Made by a program: the position numbers and the translations under genes. This document shows, one piece after another, positions 17,216 to 25,180 of a DNA stretch of 64,000 nt. The DNA lies in assembly GCF_030506325.1 (NCBI RefSeq), contig NZ_CP120683.1, forward strand, positions 3,361,001 through 3,425,000, written 5' to 3'. Source of the stretch: Tunicatimonas pelagia (GTDB lineage Bacteria; Bacteroidota; Bacteroidia; Cytophagales; Cyclobacteriaceae). The notes beneath the pieces are model-generated. The model did not search any database and was not told the origin of the DNA. It saw only the letters and a program-made list of their open reading frames with translations. Position 1 is the first letter of the stretch, and each line of letters starts with the position of its first letter.

Positions 17216-17980
17216 ATGAGTCTACAAATTGATTTATCGGGTCAGAATATTTTGGTTACCGGAGCTACCCGAGGTATTGGGCGGACAATTGCCGAGCAAT
17301 TGGCTAAAGCTGGAGCTAGAGTAGCTATCCATTATCGTCAAAGTCAAGAGCTTGCTGAGCAATTGGCAGCAAATCTGGAAAATGGAGCAGTATCATTTCA
17401 GGCTGATTTAGAAGATTCGGAAGAAGTGCTGCAATTATTTAGCAGCGTACTTCACAAATTTGATTGGATAGACGCACTAGTGAACAATGCCGGAATTGCC
17501 ATTGGTGCGGAGGTAGAAGCCACTGATGAGGCTTTCGTAAATACTTGGTCTAGAACAATGCGCGTCAATTTAGATGCCACTGGGTTACTATGTAAAAAAG
17601 CCGTTAACCATTTTCAGAAAACTGGTGGCGGACGCATTGTAACTATTTCTTCTCGAGCCGCCTTTCGGGGCGATACCAGCGACTTTTTGGCTTACGCTGC
17701 CTCTAAAGGGGGAGTAGTCGCGCTTACCCGATCTATTGCCCGAGCGTACGGTAAACAGAACATCAAAGCCTTTACAGTGGCTCCTGGCTTTACCTGCACT
17801 GATATGGCCGAAGATTTCATTGAGAAGTACGGCGAAGAATACGTCAAGAATGATATTGCCCTTGCATCGCTCACGCAACCGCAGGATATTGCGCCTACCA
17901 TTGCCTTTCTACTAAGTGGGTTGGCCGATCATGCTACCGGAGCCACCATAGACATCAATGCGGGCAGTTACGTTCATTAA
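17216..17980 (+). CDS. Short-chain dehydrogenase/reductase (FabG-like)
   Basis: A 254-residue classical SDR from the ATG at 17216 (a TTG start 6 bases earlier is less likely). The NAD(P)-binding TGATRGIG lies at residues ~15-22, followed by NNAGIAIG, the catalytic Ser in TISSRAAFRG and the Tyr-Lys pair in AYAASKGG. It ends GATIDINAGSYVH, typical of FabG-like proteins. The substrate is unknown; with no fatty-acid genes nearby it is probably a general carbonyl reductase. Confidence 0.88.
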   Translation: MSLQIDLSGQNILVTGATRGIGRTIAEQLAKAGARVAIHYRQSQELAEQLAANLENGAVSFQADLEDSEEVLQLFSSVLHKFDWIDALVNNAGIAIGAEVEATDEAFVNTWSRTMRVNLDATGLLCKKAVNHFQKTGGGRIVTISSRAAFRGDTSDFLAYAASKGGVVALTRSIARAYGKQNIKAFTVAPGFTCTDMAEDFIEKYGEEYVKNDIALASLTQPQDIAPTIAFLLSGLADHATGATIDINAGSYVH

Positions 17981-18027
17981 GCATAAAAATGAAAAACTAA
18001 AATCAGAAATAGTCGGTTAATTTCAGT

Positions 18028-18468
18028 ATGGAAAAACCATTACGGCAATTACCATTGGGGGTAGAGCCTTGGATGAGAGGTGTATTATTACTTGCGGGAG
18101 CTTACAATGTGGGTTGGGGAGCTTTTATCTATTACTTTCCAGCTTCCTTTTACCAGTGGATTACCGAAACTTCAGTAGTCCCTCCCGGATTAATTAAATG
18201 GCAGGGAGCGGGAGTGCTATTGTTTGGAGCAGCTTACATTGTAGTAGCTTTATATCCGCAGCGATTTTGGTGGGTAGTTCCGCTAGGAATCTTATCGAAG
18301 ATATTTGGAGCCATTGGCTTCTACCTTTTATTTATTCAGCCTACGCTAACAGACTCCTACTTGTTCCATCTGATTATGAACGATTTGCTGTGGCTAATAC
18401 CGCTGACTATTATTTTTATCCGAATGATTCAAGTACGAAAACAACGTTCTCATGAAGCGACTGCCTGA
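18028..18468 (+). CDS. Four-helix membrane protein of unknown function
   Basis: A 146-residue protein with about four hydrophobic helices and a short basic tail (RMIQVRKQRSHEATA). No motif was recognised. It overlaps the next gene by 17 bases in a different frame. The next protein begins with a similar four-helix membrane region of related pattern (VLLLAGAYNVGWGAFIYYFP versus IGFTNLLWGLILVFATEG), so the two may be related. Confidence 0.7.
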   Translation: MEKPLRQLPLGVEPWMRGVLLLAGAYNVGWGAFIYYFPASFYQWITETSVVPPGLIKWQGAGVLLFGAAYIVVALYPQRFWWVVPLGILSKIFGAIGFYLLFIQPTLTDSYLFHLIMNDLLWLIPLTIIFIRMIQVRKQRSHEATA

Positions 18469-19402
18469 GTGGATCGGTATGCTGTTGCGCTTCATTGGGT
18501 TCACCAACCTACTGTGGGGGCTAATACTGGTGTTCGCTACTGAAGGGTTACTTCGGTGGGCACAAATAGATGTACCGGTGGTATTGCTACCCTGGTATAT
18601 GATTGGAGCAATTGCTATGCTCTTAGGAGTGGCGTATTACTTCACCTCATTTAACCCGGTAAAGGGGTTACTGGTACTGTTATTAGGTTTTTTAATTAAG
18701 CTTACAGAAACCGTAGCGATCATTGCCGGCTGGGCTTCTGAGGTTATCACTCACCAACTAGTGCTGTACTTTGCCGTGAAAGATTTGATCTGGCTGGGCC
18801 CGCTAGGCGCTACCCTTTATTTTGTATTTCGCGAATGGCAGGCACCGCACGATGCTCAGAATATAAATCCAGAAGAATCACTTCCTGAAACCTTAGCAAA
18901 ATTTTCTACAAATCAGGAGCATAACCTCTCATCACTTTCGTATGAACAGCCTTTGTTGCTGGTCTTTTTACGGCATTTTGGCTGCACATTTTGCCGTGAG
19001 GCACTACAAGAAATTGCCGAAAAGCGTACAGCCATAGAAAATCAGGAAGTAAAAATAGTGCTCGTTCATATGGGAAGTGTGGCGCAAGGGGAAGCATACT
19101 TTGCTAAGAATAATCTGAGTGGATTATCCCATATTAGCGATCCTAGCTGTCAATTATATAACTTGTTTCGCTTGCAACGAGCCCGGTTTTCGCAGGTGTT
19201 TGGTTTGCGGGTTTGGTTACGTGGATTTAAAGCGGGCGTACTGCATAGTCATGGAATTGGCAAGTTAGTAGGCGATGGCTTCCGAATGCCGGGGGTTTTC
19301 CTCATCTACCAGGGCGAATTGCTCAAAAGCTACAAGCATCAACTTGCCTCCGATCGTCCTGATTATGTTTCTTTGGCGAGTTGCGAGGTTGTTATTTCCT
19401 GA
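18452..19402 (+). CDS. Membrane protein fused to a peroxiredoxin-like (SelL-related) redox domain
   Basis: A 316-residue protein. Residues ~5-130 form about four transmembrane helices; residues ~150-310 form an AhpC/TSA_2-type thioredoxin-fold domain with the redox motif RHFGCTFCREAL (CxxC) and the later MPGVFLIYQGELLKSYKH. The domain is related to SelL-type redox proteins. The membrane part follows the same pattern as the preceding gene, which suggests co-evolution. The gene overlaps the preceding one by 17 bases. Probable role: membrane-tethered thiol redox activity; the topology and partner are unknown. Confidence 0.75.
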   Translation: MKRLPEWIGMLLRFIGFTNLLWGLILVFATEGLLRWAQIDVPVVLLPWYMIGAIAMLLGVAYYFTSFNPVKGLLVLLLGFLIKLTETVAIIAGWASEVITHQLVLYFAVKDLIWLGPLGATLYFVFREWQAPHDAQNINPEESLPETLAKFSTNQEHNLSSLSYEQPLLLVFLRHFGCTFCREALQEIAEKRTAIENQEVKIVLVHMGSVAQGEAYFAKNNLSGLSHISDPSCQLYNLFRLQRARFSQVFGLRVWLRGFKAGVLHSHGIGKLVGDGFRMPGVFLIYQGELLKSYKHQLASDRPDYVSLASCEVVIS

Positions 19403-19417
19403 TAGCTGGCACTTGAT

Positions 19418-20218
19418 ATGTGCGAGTTTGATAAAATTATCAAAGAGAATATCGAGGCTATTTTCATTCCGCTGTTAGAAAAGCTTCTGGGAATACGGAT
19501 TGCCCAGTCGAGCGAACTAAAAGATAAAATACAGCGGACTATTGAGCGAGAACCCGATTACCTGAAGCGTATTACGGATTCTACTGGGGCTACTTTTATT
19601 CTATAGCTAGAATTTCAAACTGCCGACGACCCTAAAATGGTTTATCGTATGGTGGAGTATAAAGCCATTTTACAGCGCAAGTACGAAATACCAGTTAAGC
19701 AATTTGTCATTCATCTTGGTGTTAATCCTTCAAAAATGAGAACCAAGCTTAACCAAGAGGAAGAGATTACGGGCTTTGAGCTAAAAAGTATTCATAACTT
19801 ACCGACTACTGAAGTACTCAATTTCGACATTCCCGAGGAAATTATACTTTCTATTCTCACGGATTATCCCCGAGCTGATGCTAGTCAGATTATTTCCCGT
19901 ATTATTTTCAAACTACAGAATGCTGCCCAAAGCCCTGCTGACCTAAATCGCTACATACGACAATTGCTCGTGTTATCGCGTTTGCGTAAATTAGATGGTG
20001 AGATAGAAAAACAAGTAAAGAGTATGCCTATTACTTACGATATAACTAAAGATCGTTTATATAACCGTGGTGTTGAGCAAGGTATCGAGCAAAAGACGCA
20101 AGCTATGATTACTCGGCTTATTAGACAAGGGCTGCTTACTGATGAGCAAATTGCTGAGGTAGCTGAAGTAACTGTAGCCCAAATAGTCCAGGTCAGAGCC
20201 AAACTTTACAGAAAATAG
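19418..20218 (+). pseudogene. Rpn/PD-(D/E)XK nuclease family transposase, interrupted by an in-frame TAG
   Basis: Two reading frames (19418-19606 and 19637-20218) lie in the same frame, separated by a single TAG at 19604-19606. Translation through the stop reads ATFIL*LEFQTADDPKMVYRM, the expected core of Rpn-type PD-(D/E)XK nucleases: the E-x-Q catalytic motif follows the stop. The remainder (helical PVKQFVIHLG..., tail RGVEQGIEQKTQAMITRLIRQG) fits the family, known in Bacteroidota as Rpn family recombination-promoting nuclease/putative transposase. One nonsense mutation thus separates the N-terminal part from the catalytic residues. A second-half protein from 19667 or 19637 would lack the motif. 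Recent inactivation is the simplest reading. Confidence 0.8.
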
Positions 20219-20294
20219 CTGGTATCCAATCTGAGGAGGGGCTAAGCTATTTACGCTGAAGGCTGTATTGGCGGACTATCTGCTCCGGTGTTAA

Positions 20295-21299
20295 TCATAA
20301 TAGCTGATCTATTTGCTCCTTAAATTCCTTTGGCTTGTCAATGTGCAAGCCAATTACTTTAAACCGCTTCTTCATTCCGTAAAGCCCTATCAGCCTATTT
20401 TCTTTCTTCAGGCTGATAACTACATTATGATTTTCCATCTCTCCCAGCGGTGAAAGTTTTGCAAAATGGGGCCTCTCTACTGAATGACTCGTTAGTTCCA
20501 CTGATTGAATAGCTGAAAAAGGAATTTCAACTTCGTTCAGAATACCGTATCGTAAAGTCAAACTATTCTCATTGATTGAGATAGGGCGTTTGGCGAGTGA
20601 GCGGGCAAAGCCAAAAACTTGAAGAGCGGTGTAGATACTTAAACCAGATAATACCCAAGCAGCAATAATGCTCCACTTAGCTAGCAAAAGGTGAAGAACG
20701 AATGTTTCAATGATGATAATAAAGATAAAAGCTCCGAGTAGTGCGGGCGTTCCGCTTTCTTTATGGTAGGTAAATTCGTTTTTCTGTAACGTTCTGGTTC
20801 GCCAGTTGAGAAATCCGTAGTAAATCACGGAAACTTCAGTGACAACGGGCATAATTACTGCTTTAGGAAGGATCTCGCGACAGGTACTTTTTAAGGCTGA
20901 GAAGAAATCAGGGTTAGCCCCTTTCAATCGTTTATACTTACCAATTGTGCTACGAACTTTTAGAATGACAAACGTCAGCACAGAAAGCTCGACAATTGGT
21001 AAACCCCAGGTTTTGAACCAGGCTAAATATGTTTGACTTTCTTTCGGCAGAAAATACGTCCCGATCAGCAGCCCAACAACCATGACCGGAACCGCCGTTG
21101 TCTTCGGGATTTCCGTTTGGCGGATAAGCAACAGATACACCAGCGGAACGGTCAGCAACAGATCAACAGTAATGGCGAGAGTGAATAAATTACTATTCCC
21201 CGATAAAGGTGATTTCATTAAGAAAATAAGTGCTCCAAAAAGGCTTAGAGGAAGTCCGAACGTAACAAGGTTTCTATGAAAGGTAAGTGGTCTAATCAT
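20295..21299 (-). CDS. Membrane protein with C-terminal PH-like domain
   Basis: A 334-residue protein with five to seven hydrophobic helices (~12-230) and a soluble C-terminal part (SLTLRYGILNEVEIPFSAIQSVELTS...VVISLKKENRLIGLYGMKKRFKVIGLHIDKP) resembling bacterial PH-like (bPH2/YdbS) domains, in which a beta-barrel follows membrane helices. Function unknown. It is monocistronic and transcribed towards the broken Rpn gene. Confidence 0.7.
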   Translation of the reverse strand: MIRPLTFHRNLVTFGLPLSLFGALIFLMKSPLSGNSNLFTLAITVDLLLTVPLVYLLLIRQTEIPKTTAVPVMVVGLLIGTYFLPKESQTYLAWFKTWGLPIVELSVLTFVILKVRSTIGKYKRLKGANPDFFSALKSTCREILPKAVIMPVVTEVSVIYYGFLNWRTRTLQKNEFTYHKESGTPALLGAFIFIIIIETFVLHLLLAKWSIIAAWVLSGLSIYTALQVFGFARSLAKRPISINENSLTLRYGILNEVEIPFSAIQSVELTSHSVERPHFAKLSPLGEMENHNVVISLKKENRLIGLYGMKKRFKVIGLHIDKPKEFKEQIDQLL

Positions 21300-21361
21300 A
21301 CGATTTCTTGCTTTTAGGTTCTATTGAGGTATACGGATTAGCACCCAAATGAGTTGAAAAG

Positions 21362-21394
21362 GGGTGTACGACAGCGCGGCTGCCGCAATTTTGC
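21362..21394. repeat. 33-base repeat, copy 2
   Basis: Exact inverted copy of 7451-7483, with the GCGGC-A-GCCGC hairpin inside. It lies 4 bases past the 3' end of the yoeB remnant. Only this end is present here; no second end was found. Confidence 0.85.
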
Positions 21395-21397
21395 GAA

Positions 21398-21596
21398 TTA
21401 TGAGTCGTAGAGATAGCGACAAGCATAGATGAGTAATTCGTCTTCAGCTACTTGATAAACCAATCGGTGCTCTTGGTCTATTCGTCTTAACCAGTATCCA
21501 GCCAAATCATATTTAAAGGGTTTCGTTATCTTCTTCAACGCTATCTAAGTACTTTTTTAGCCCGGCTCGGAATTCGGAGAAATTAGCAGCAATCAT
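21398..21596 (-). pseudogene. Fused remnant of a yefM-yoeB toxin-antitoxin module
   Basis: The minus strand from the ATG at 21596 reads MIAANFSEFRAGLKKYLDSVEEDNETL then stops (21513), the N-terminus of a YefM/Phd antitoxin. In another frame the sequence continues ITKPFKYDLAGYWLRRIDQ and EHRLVYQVAEDELLIYACRYL and so on to a stop at 21398, the C-terminus of a YoeB/Txe toxin (conserved LAGYWSRRIxxxHRLVY). The middle of the module has been deleted, joining the two genes head to tail. Neither product is complete. Identification rests on both motifs being in the right order and orientation. Confidence 0.8.
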
Positions 21597-21702
21597 AAAT
21601 CTATTTATTCTTGTTTATGTACGAATATACGTACTTGTTTAAGAACAAGTTCTAACAGAAACTGCTTCTACTAACGAATAATCCTATCGTAAAAAATTAA
21701 TA

Positions 21703-24675
21703 TTATTCTCGCCCGACCGAATACGTAATTCCATCTACTAACGAGTTGTAGATTACTTGCTGGATGTTGGTGCGGGTGTTGAGTTTGTAGAGGCGAGTGT
21801 TGTCGCGGGTGGGATGCACACGATTAGAGAGGAAGACGTAGACCAAGTTATGTTCAGGATCGGCCCAAGTGAAAGTTCCGGTGAAACCAGAATGACCGAA
21901 GCTGGCATCACTACTACTTACGGCAGCATTTCCGGTAGGCGAACGCTCTAAGTTAGGTTTGTCAAAGCCCAAGCCCCGGCGGTTGTCATTTTCAGGAAAT
22001 TGGTAGCGGGTAAACTCTTGAATCGATTCGGGATTAATGTATTGCTTTCCGCCGTACTCGCCTTCATCCAGATACATTTGTATTAGTTTGGCTAAATCGT
22101 TAGCATTGGCAAATAATCCAGCATTGGCCGAAACACCACCCATCATAATCGCACCCTCGTCGTGTACCGGACCATGAATCGCTTCGCCACGAAAGGCATA
22201 ATCGCTTTCGGTAGGGACAATGCGCTCCAGGGGAAATTTTTCAAACGGGCGAAAACCTAGCGTAGTAGCCCCCAGGGGCTTATAAAAATTATTGTTGACA
22301 TATTTCACGTAATCTTCCCCAGATAATCCTTCCACCATTTTAGGGAACAGATAAAACGCTAAACCCGAATATTTATACTTAGCTTCGTCTTCCAGGGGTG
22401 ATTTTTTGATGGCTTTGTAAATTTTCTTTTGGTAGTTACGGTGCAGCCACATATTATCGGTAAGCTTAATAGGAAAACGGCGGGACGAATCTGATTTAAT
22501 CGTAAACCATTTATGACTGCCATTGTCGCGCAGCGTGCTTTGCCAGTAAGGAATCCAGGGTTTGAACTTAGCCTGATGCGCCAAAATCTCCCGAAAAGTA
22601 GCCTCGTCTTTATTAGAGTTTTTGAAGTACGGCAGATAGTCTCCTAGACTTGCTGACAGGTCAAACTTTCCTTCGCCGTGTAGTTTCATCAGAGCCGGTA
22701 AAGCCGATGAGATTTTGGTGATTGAAGCCAGATCGTATAAGTCATCCAGCTTGACCTTCACTGTATCACTGTACTGCTGTAAACCATAAGCTTTGTGCAT
22801 CACCACTTTACGATCTTTAGCCACCAATACCTGGCAGCCGGGAATAGCTTTGGCATCGATGGCTTCTTTTACCAGCGAATCAATCTGAGAGCAAAGAATT
22901 CGAGAGTCCAACCCTACATCTTCCGGCATAGTGTAGCCGAAACGTAGGTCGCCTTGTATCGTTAATCCATCGCCCGCCTGATACTTATTTCCGATACTCA
23001 CCGGTAATGTTCCACTCGCACCAATGCCTCCGAAGATAAGCTGAGCTGCCAGTTCTTCGGTATGACGATTATCCTGATACGCCACAATCAACCCATCTGC
23101 TTCTTGCGGATTAGGAAGCTTATCTAGCACATAAGGATTTTTAAAGACGGACAGTACCGTATTTTCCCGTTGCGTAAGTTCACTTAACAAGCTTTTTACC
23201 GAAGCTGATAACTTTAACTTATTGCGGGGATACTTACTGTTATCATGTACACTTACCAAAACTACATCATGATTGGCTATTTTTTTACGAATGGTTTCAG
23301 TAGCACTTGAACCAGCGTTAGCCGCTATTTTCATATGGTCAACTTCACTATACAAACTTAGTGTCTTCTGAAAAGAAGTAATACTGCTTTTGGCGCCAAT
23401 AGCTACCGAAGCGATGCTCAGTGTATCTAACTGGCGAATAGGTAACAAGTCGTTTTCATTTTCCAGTACGGTTAATGCCGCTTCAATCAATTTGCGGTTA
23501 AGCAGCTCTCCTGCGGGAGTCGTCATATCGCTAGCAATATTTTTGACCACTACGGGTTGATAATTATCCAGCCCAACCCATTGCTTTACTGCGAGTATTT
23601 TGCGACAACGCTCATCAATTTGTTCCTGGGTGATAATTCCTTGCTTAATGGCTTTACGGATTTCGGCAATGGCGCGTGGTACATCTTCGGTAAATTCCAG
23701 TAGGTCATTTCCCGCCAGGATCGCATCTTTATCAACTACACCCGGTTCGTTCCCAGCAGTCACGCCCTTCATATTCATGGCGTCGGTTACAATTAGTCCA
23801 GTGAAGCCTAGCTCATCCTTTAAAATATCAGTGACAATAGATTTAGATAAGGTAGAAGGCAAACCTTGGGTAGGATCTAGCGCGGGAATGTTCAGATGAG
23901 CGACCATTACTCCGCCTACTCCTGCATCAATAATTTTACGAAAAGGGTACATTTCCAATGAATCTAGCCGGGCACGTGGGTGATTGATTTGCGGTAGCGC
24001 GTAGTGCGAATCAGTATCGGTATCGCCGTGGCCGGGAAAATGCTTGGCCGTGGTCAGGATTTGCTCATCTTGCATTCCGCGCATGTAGGCGATTCCCTTA
24101 CGAGCTACATTCTCCTTATCTTCGCCAAACGAACGGAAATTAATGACTGGGTTCGCTGGATTGTTATTCACGTCGACCACCGGGGCAAAGTTCATGTGCA
24201 TTCCGGCTCGTTTCATCTGCCGGGCTACTTCTAGCCCCATTTGGTAGAGCATATTATCGTCCTGAATGGCTCCCAACGTCATCTGAAACGGATAGCTAAT
24301 CGTACTGTCCAGCCGCATCCCAATGCCCCACTCTGCATCCATTGATACCAGTAGCGGTACCTCAGAAGCTTCCTGAAAGTCATTCAGCATCCGCGCCTGT
24401 CGCCCAGGTCCACCCTGAAAGAAGACCAATCCGCCTACTTTGTGCTTGTTGATCATTTGTATCAGAGCCTGCTTATGTGCTTCGTCGCGGTTAGAATACG
24501 CCGCCACGGCAATAAGCTGGGCAATCCGTTCGTCGGGTGAGAGGGTTTGCATTACTGAATCTACCCAAGCACTCTGAGTGTGTTGGAGAAAAGGTGGTTC
24601 GCTGGTCTGAGCGAACAAAGTGCCGTACAATAAGCTGAGAAGAAGAAAAACCCCTACTAATTTTCTAATATCCAT
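21703..24675 (-). CDS. GH3 beta-N-acetylhexosaminidase-like / beta-lactamase-family fusion
   Basis: A 990-residue exported protein (signal 1-22). The N-terminal GH3 domain (~35-370) has the NagZ-type KHFPGHGDTDTDSHYALP (~213) and catalytic-region VTDAMNMKG (~297). A second GH3-like lobe follows to ~590. The C-terminal serine beta-lactamase/penicillin-binding domain (~600-985) has the SxxK motif LASITKIS (~650), a Tyr motif KYKYSGLAFYL and HSGFTGTFTW (~928). The architecture is known in Bacteroidota. The likely role is periplasmic turnover of GlcNAc-containing glycans or muropeptides, with the serine hydrolase domain possibly acting on peptides or esters. Length is consistent with a full two-domain protein. 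Confidence 0.9.
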   Translation of the reverse strand: MDIRKLVGVFLLLSLLYGTLFAQTSEPPFLQHTQSAWVDSVMQTLSPDERIAQLIAVAAYSNRDEAHKQALIQMINKHKVGGLVFFQGGPGRQARMLNDFQEASEVPLLVSMDAEWGIGMRLDSTISYPFQMTLGAIQDDNMLYQMGLEVARQMKRAGMHMNFAPVVDVNNNPANPVINFRSFGEDKENVARKGIAYMRGMQDEQILTTAKHFPGHGDTDTDSHYALPQINHPRARLDSLEMYPFRKIIDAGVGGVMVAHLNIPALDPTQGLPSTLSKSIVTDILKDELGFTGLIVTDAMNMKGVTAGNEPGVVDKDAILAGNDLLEFTEDVPRAIAEIRKAIKQGIITQEQIDERCRKILAVKQWVGLDNYQPVVVKNIASDMTTPAGELLNRKLIEAALTVLENENDLLPIRQLDTLSIASVAIGAKSSITSFQKTLSLYSEVDHMKIAANAGSSATETIRKKIANHDVVLVSVHDNSKYPRNKLKLSASVKSLLSELTQRENTVLSVFKNPYVLDKLPNPQEADGLIVAYQDNRHTEELAAQLIFGGIGASGTLPVSIGNKYQAGDGLTIQGDLRFGYTMPEDVGLDSRILCSQIDSLVKEAIDAKAIPGCQVLVAKDRKVVMHKAYGLQQYSDTVKVKLDDLYDLASITKISSALPALMKLHGEGKFDLSASLGDYLPYFKNSNKDEATFREILAHQAKFKPWIPYWQSTLRDNGSHKWFTIKSDSSRRFPIKLTDNMWLHRNYQKKIYKAIKKSPLEDEAKYKYSGLAFYLFPKMVEGLSGEDYVKYVNNNFYKPLGATTLGFRPFEKFPLERIVPTESDYAFRGEAIHGPVHDEGAIMMGGVSANAGLFANANDLAKLIQMYLDEGEYGGKQYINPESIQEFTRYQFPENDNRRGLGFDKPNLERSPTGNAAVSSSDASFGHSGFTGTFTWADPEHNLVYVFLSNRVHPTRDNTRLYKLNTRTNIQQVIYNSLVDGITYSVGRE

Positions 24676-25180
24676 ACGTGCGAGAATTATTTACGCAAGT
24701 TTGCTAAAATTTCGTGCCAAACAGCTAACGAAAGTACGGGGATGATTGCATAAAAAAAAGCCCCGCCAGGTGTCCGAGATTCGGAACATCGCCAACGGGA
24801 CTTTAAGTGGGGGCAAAATTGAGAGTTGGTTAATTGCCTCTTTGTGGTTTAATGTAGTGTCTGGTTTGGTTAATTTACATGCATTAGTAGCAATCAAAAT
24901 GGTAATGTCACCCGCTATAGTGAATTTTCCTAAGTCATTTTTCCTCATCAGAATAGAAGCATCGTAGAACCTTGAAAAAATTTGATGTAAATATTTAAAT
25001 TTGAGTGCGTTAGCCTGAAAGTTCAGCGGGGTGCGCGCAAGGGGTGTGGGAGGAAGCTTTGAACTTTCCGCGCCGCGTTGGCGTGAATTTTTTGTTCGTT
25101 TTTGTTTCAAGACAAAAATGAACGGAGCATCTTGCTACCTATTAGCAATGAATTATCAGTCTTTGCACCAAATGTATCAC
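24676..25180. other. 505-base divergent intergenic region (GH3 / GH20)
   Basis: The region contains a strong minus-strand terminator-like hairpin at 24759-24800 and an 8-bp inverted repeat (GAAAGTTC at 25018 with GAACTTTC at 25067). A 139-codon minus frame and a plus frame extending the GH20 start are present, but neither resembles a known protein. Confidence 0.5.
24751..24800 (-). terminator. Orphan intrinsic terminator upstream of the GH3 gene
   Basis: On the minus strand GTCCCG..., TCCGA-ATC-TCGGA, ...GGCGGGGC pair into a long imperfect stem followed by eight T residues. No annotated minus-strand gene ends here, so it implies a short transcript starting near 25000 or an attenuated GH3 leader. 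Confidence 0.55.

Noticed and set aside
24691-25110. Minus-strand 139-codon protein
   Set aside because: No known motif, runs through a strong terminator hairpin, and composition is not coding-like.
25031-25180. Longer start for the GH20 protein
   Set aside because: It precedes the lipoprotein signal peptide and shows no domain.
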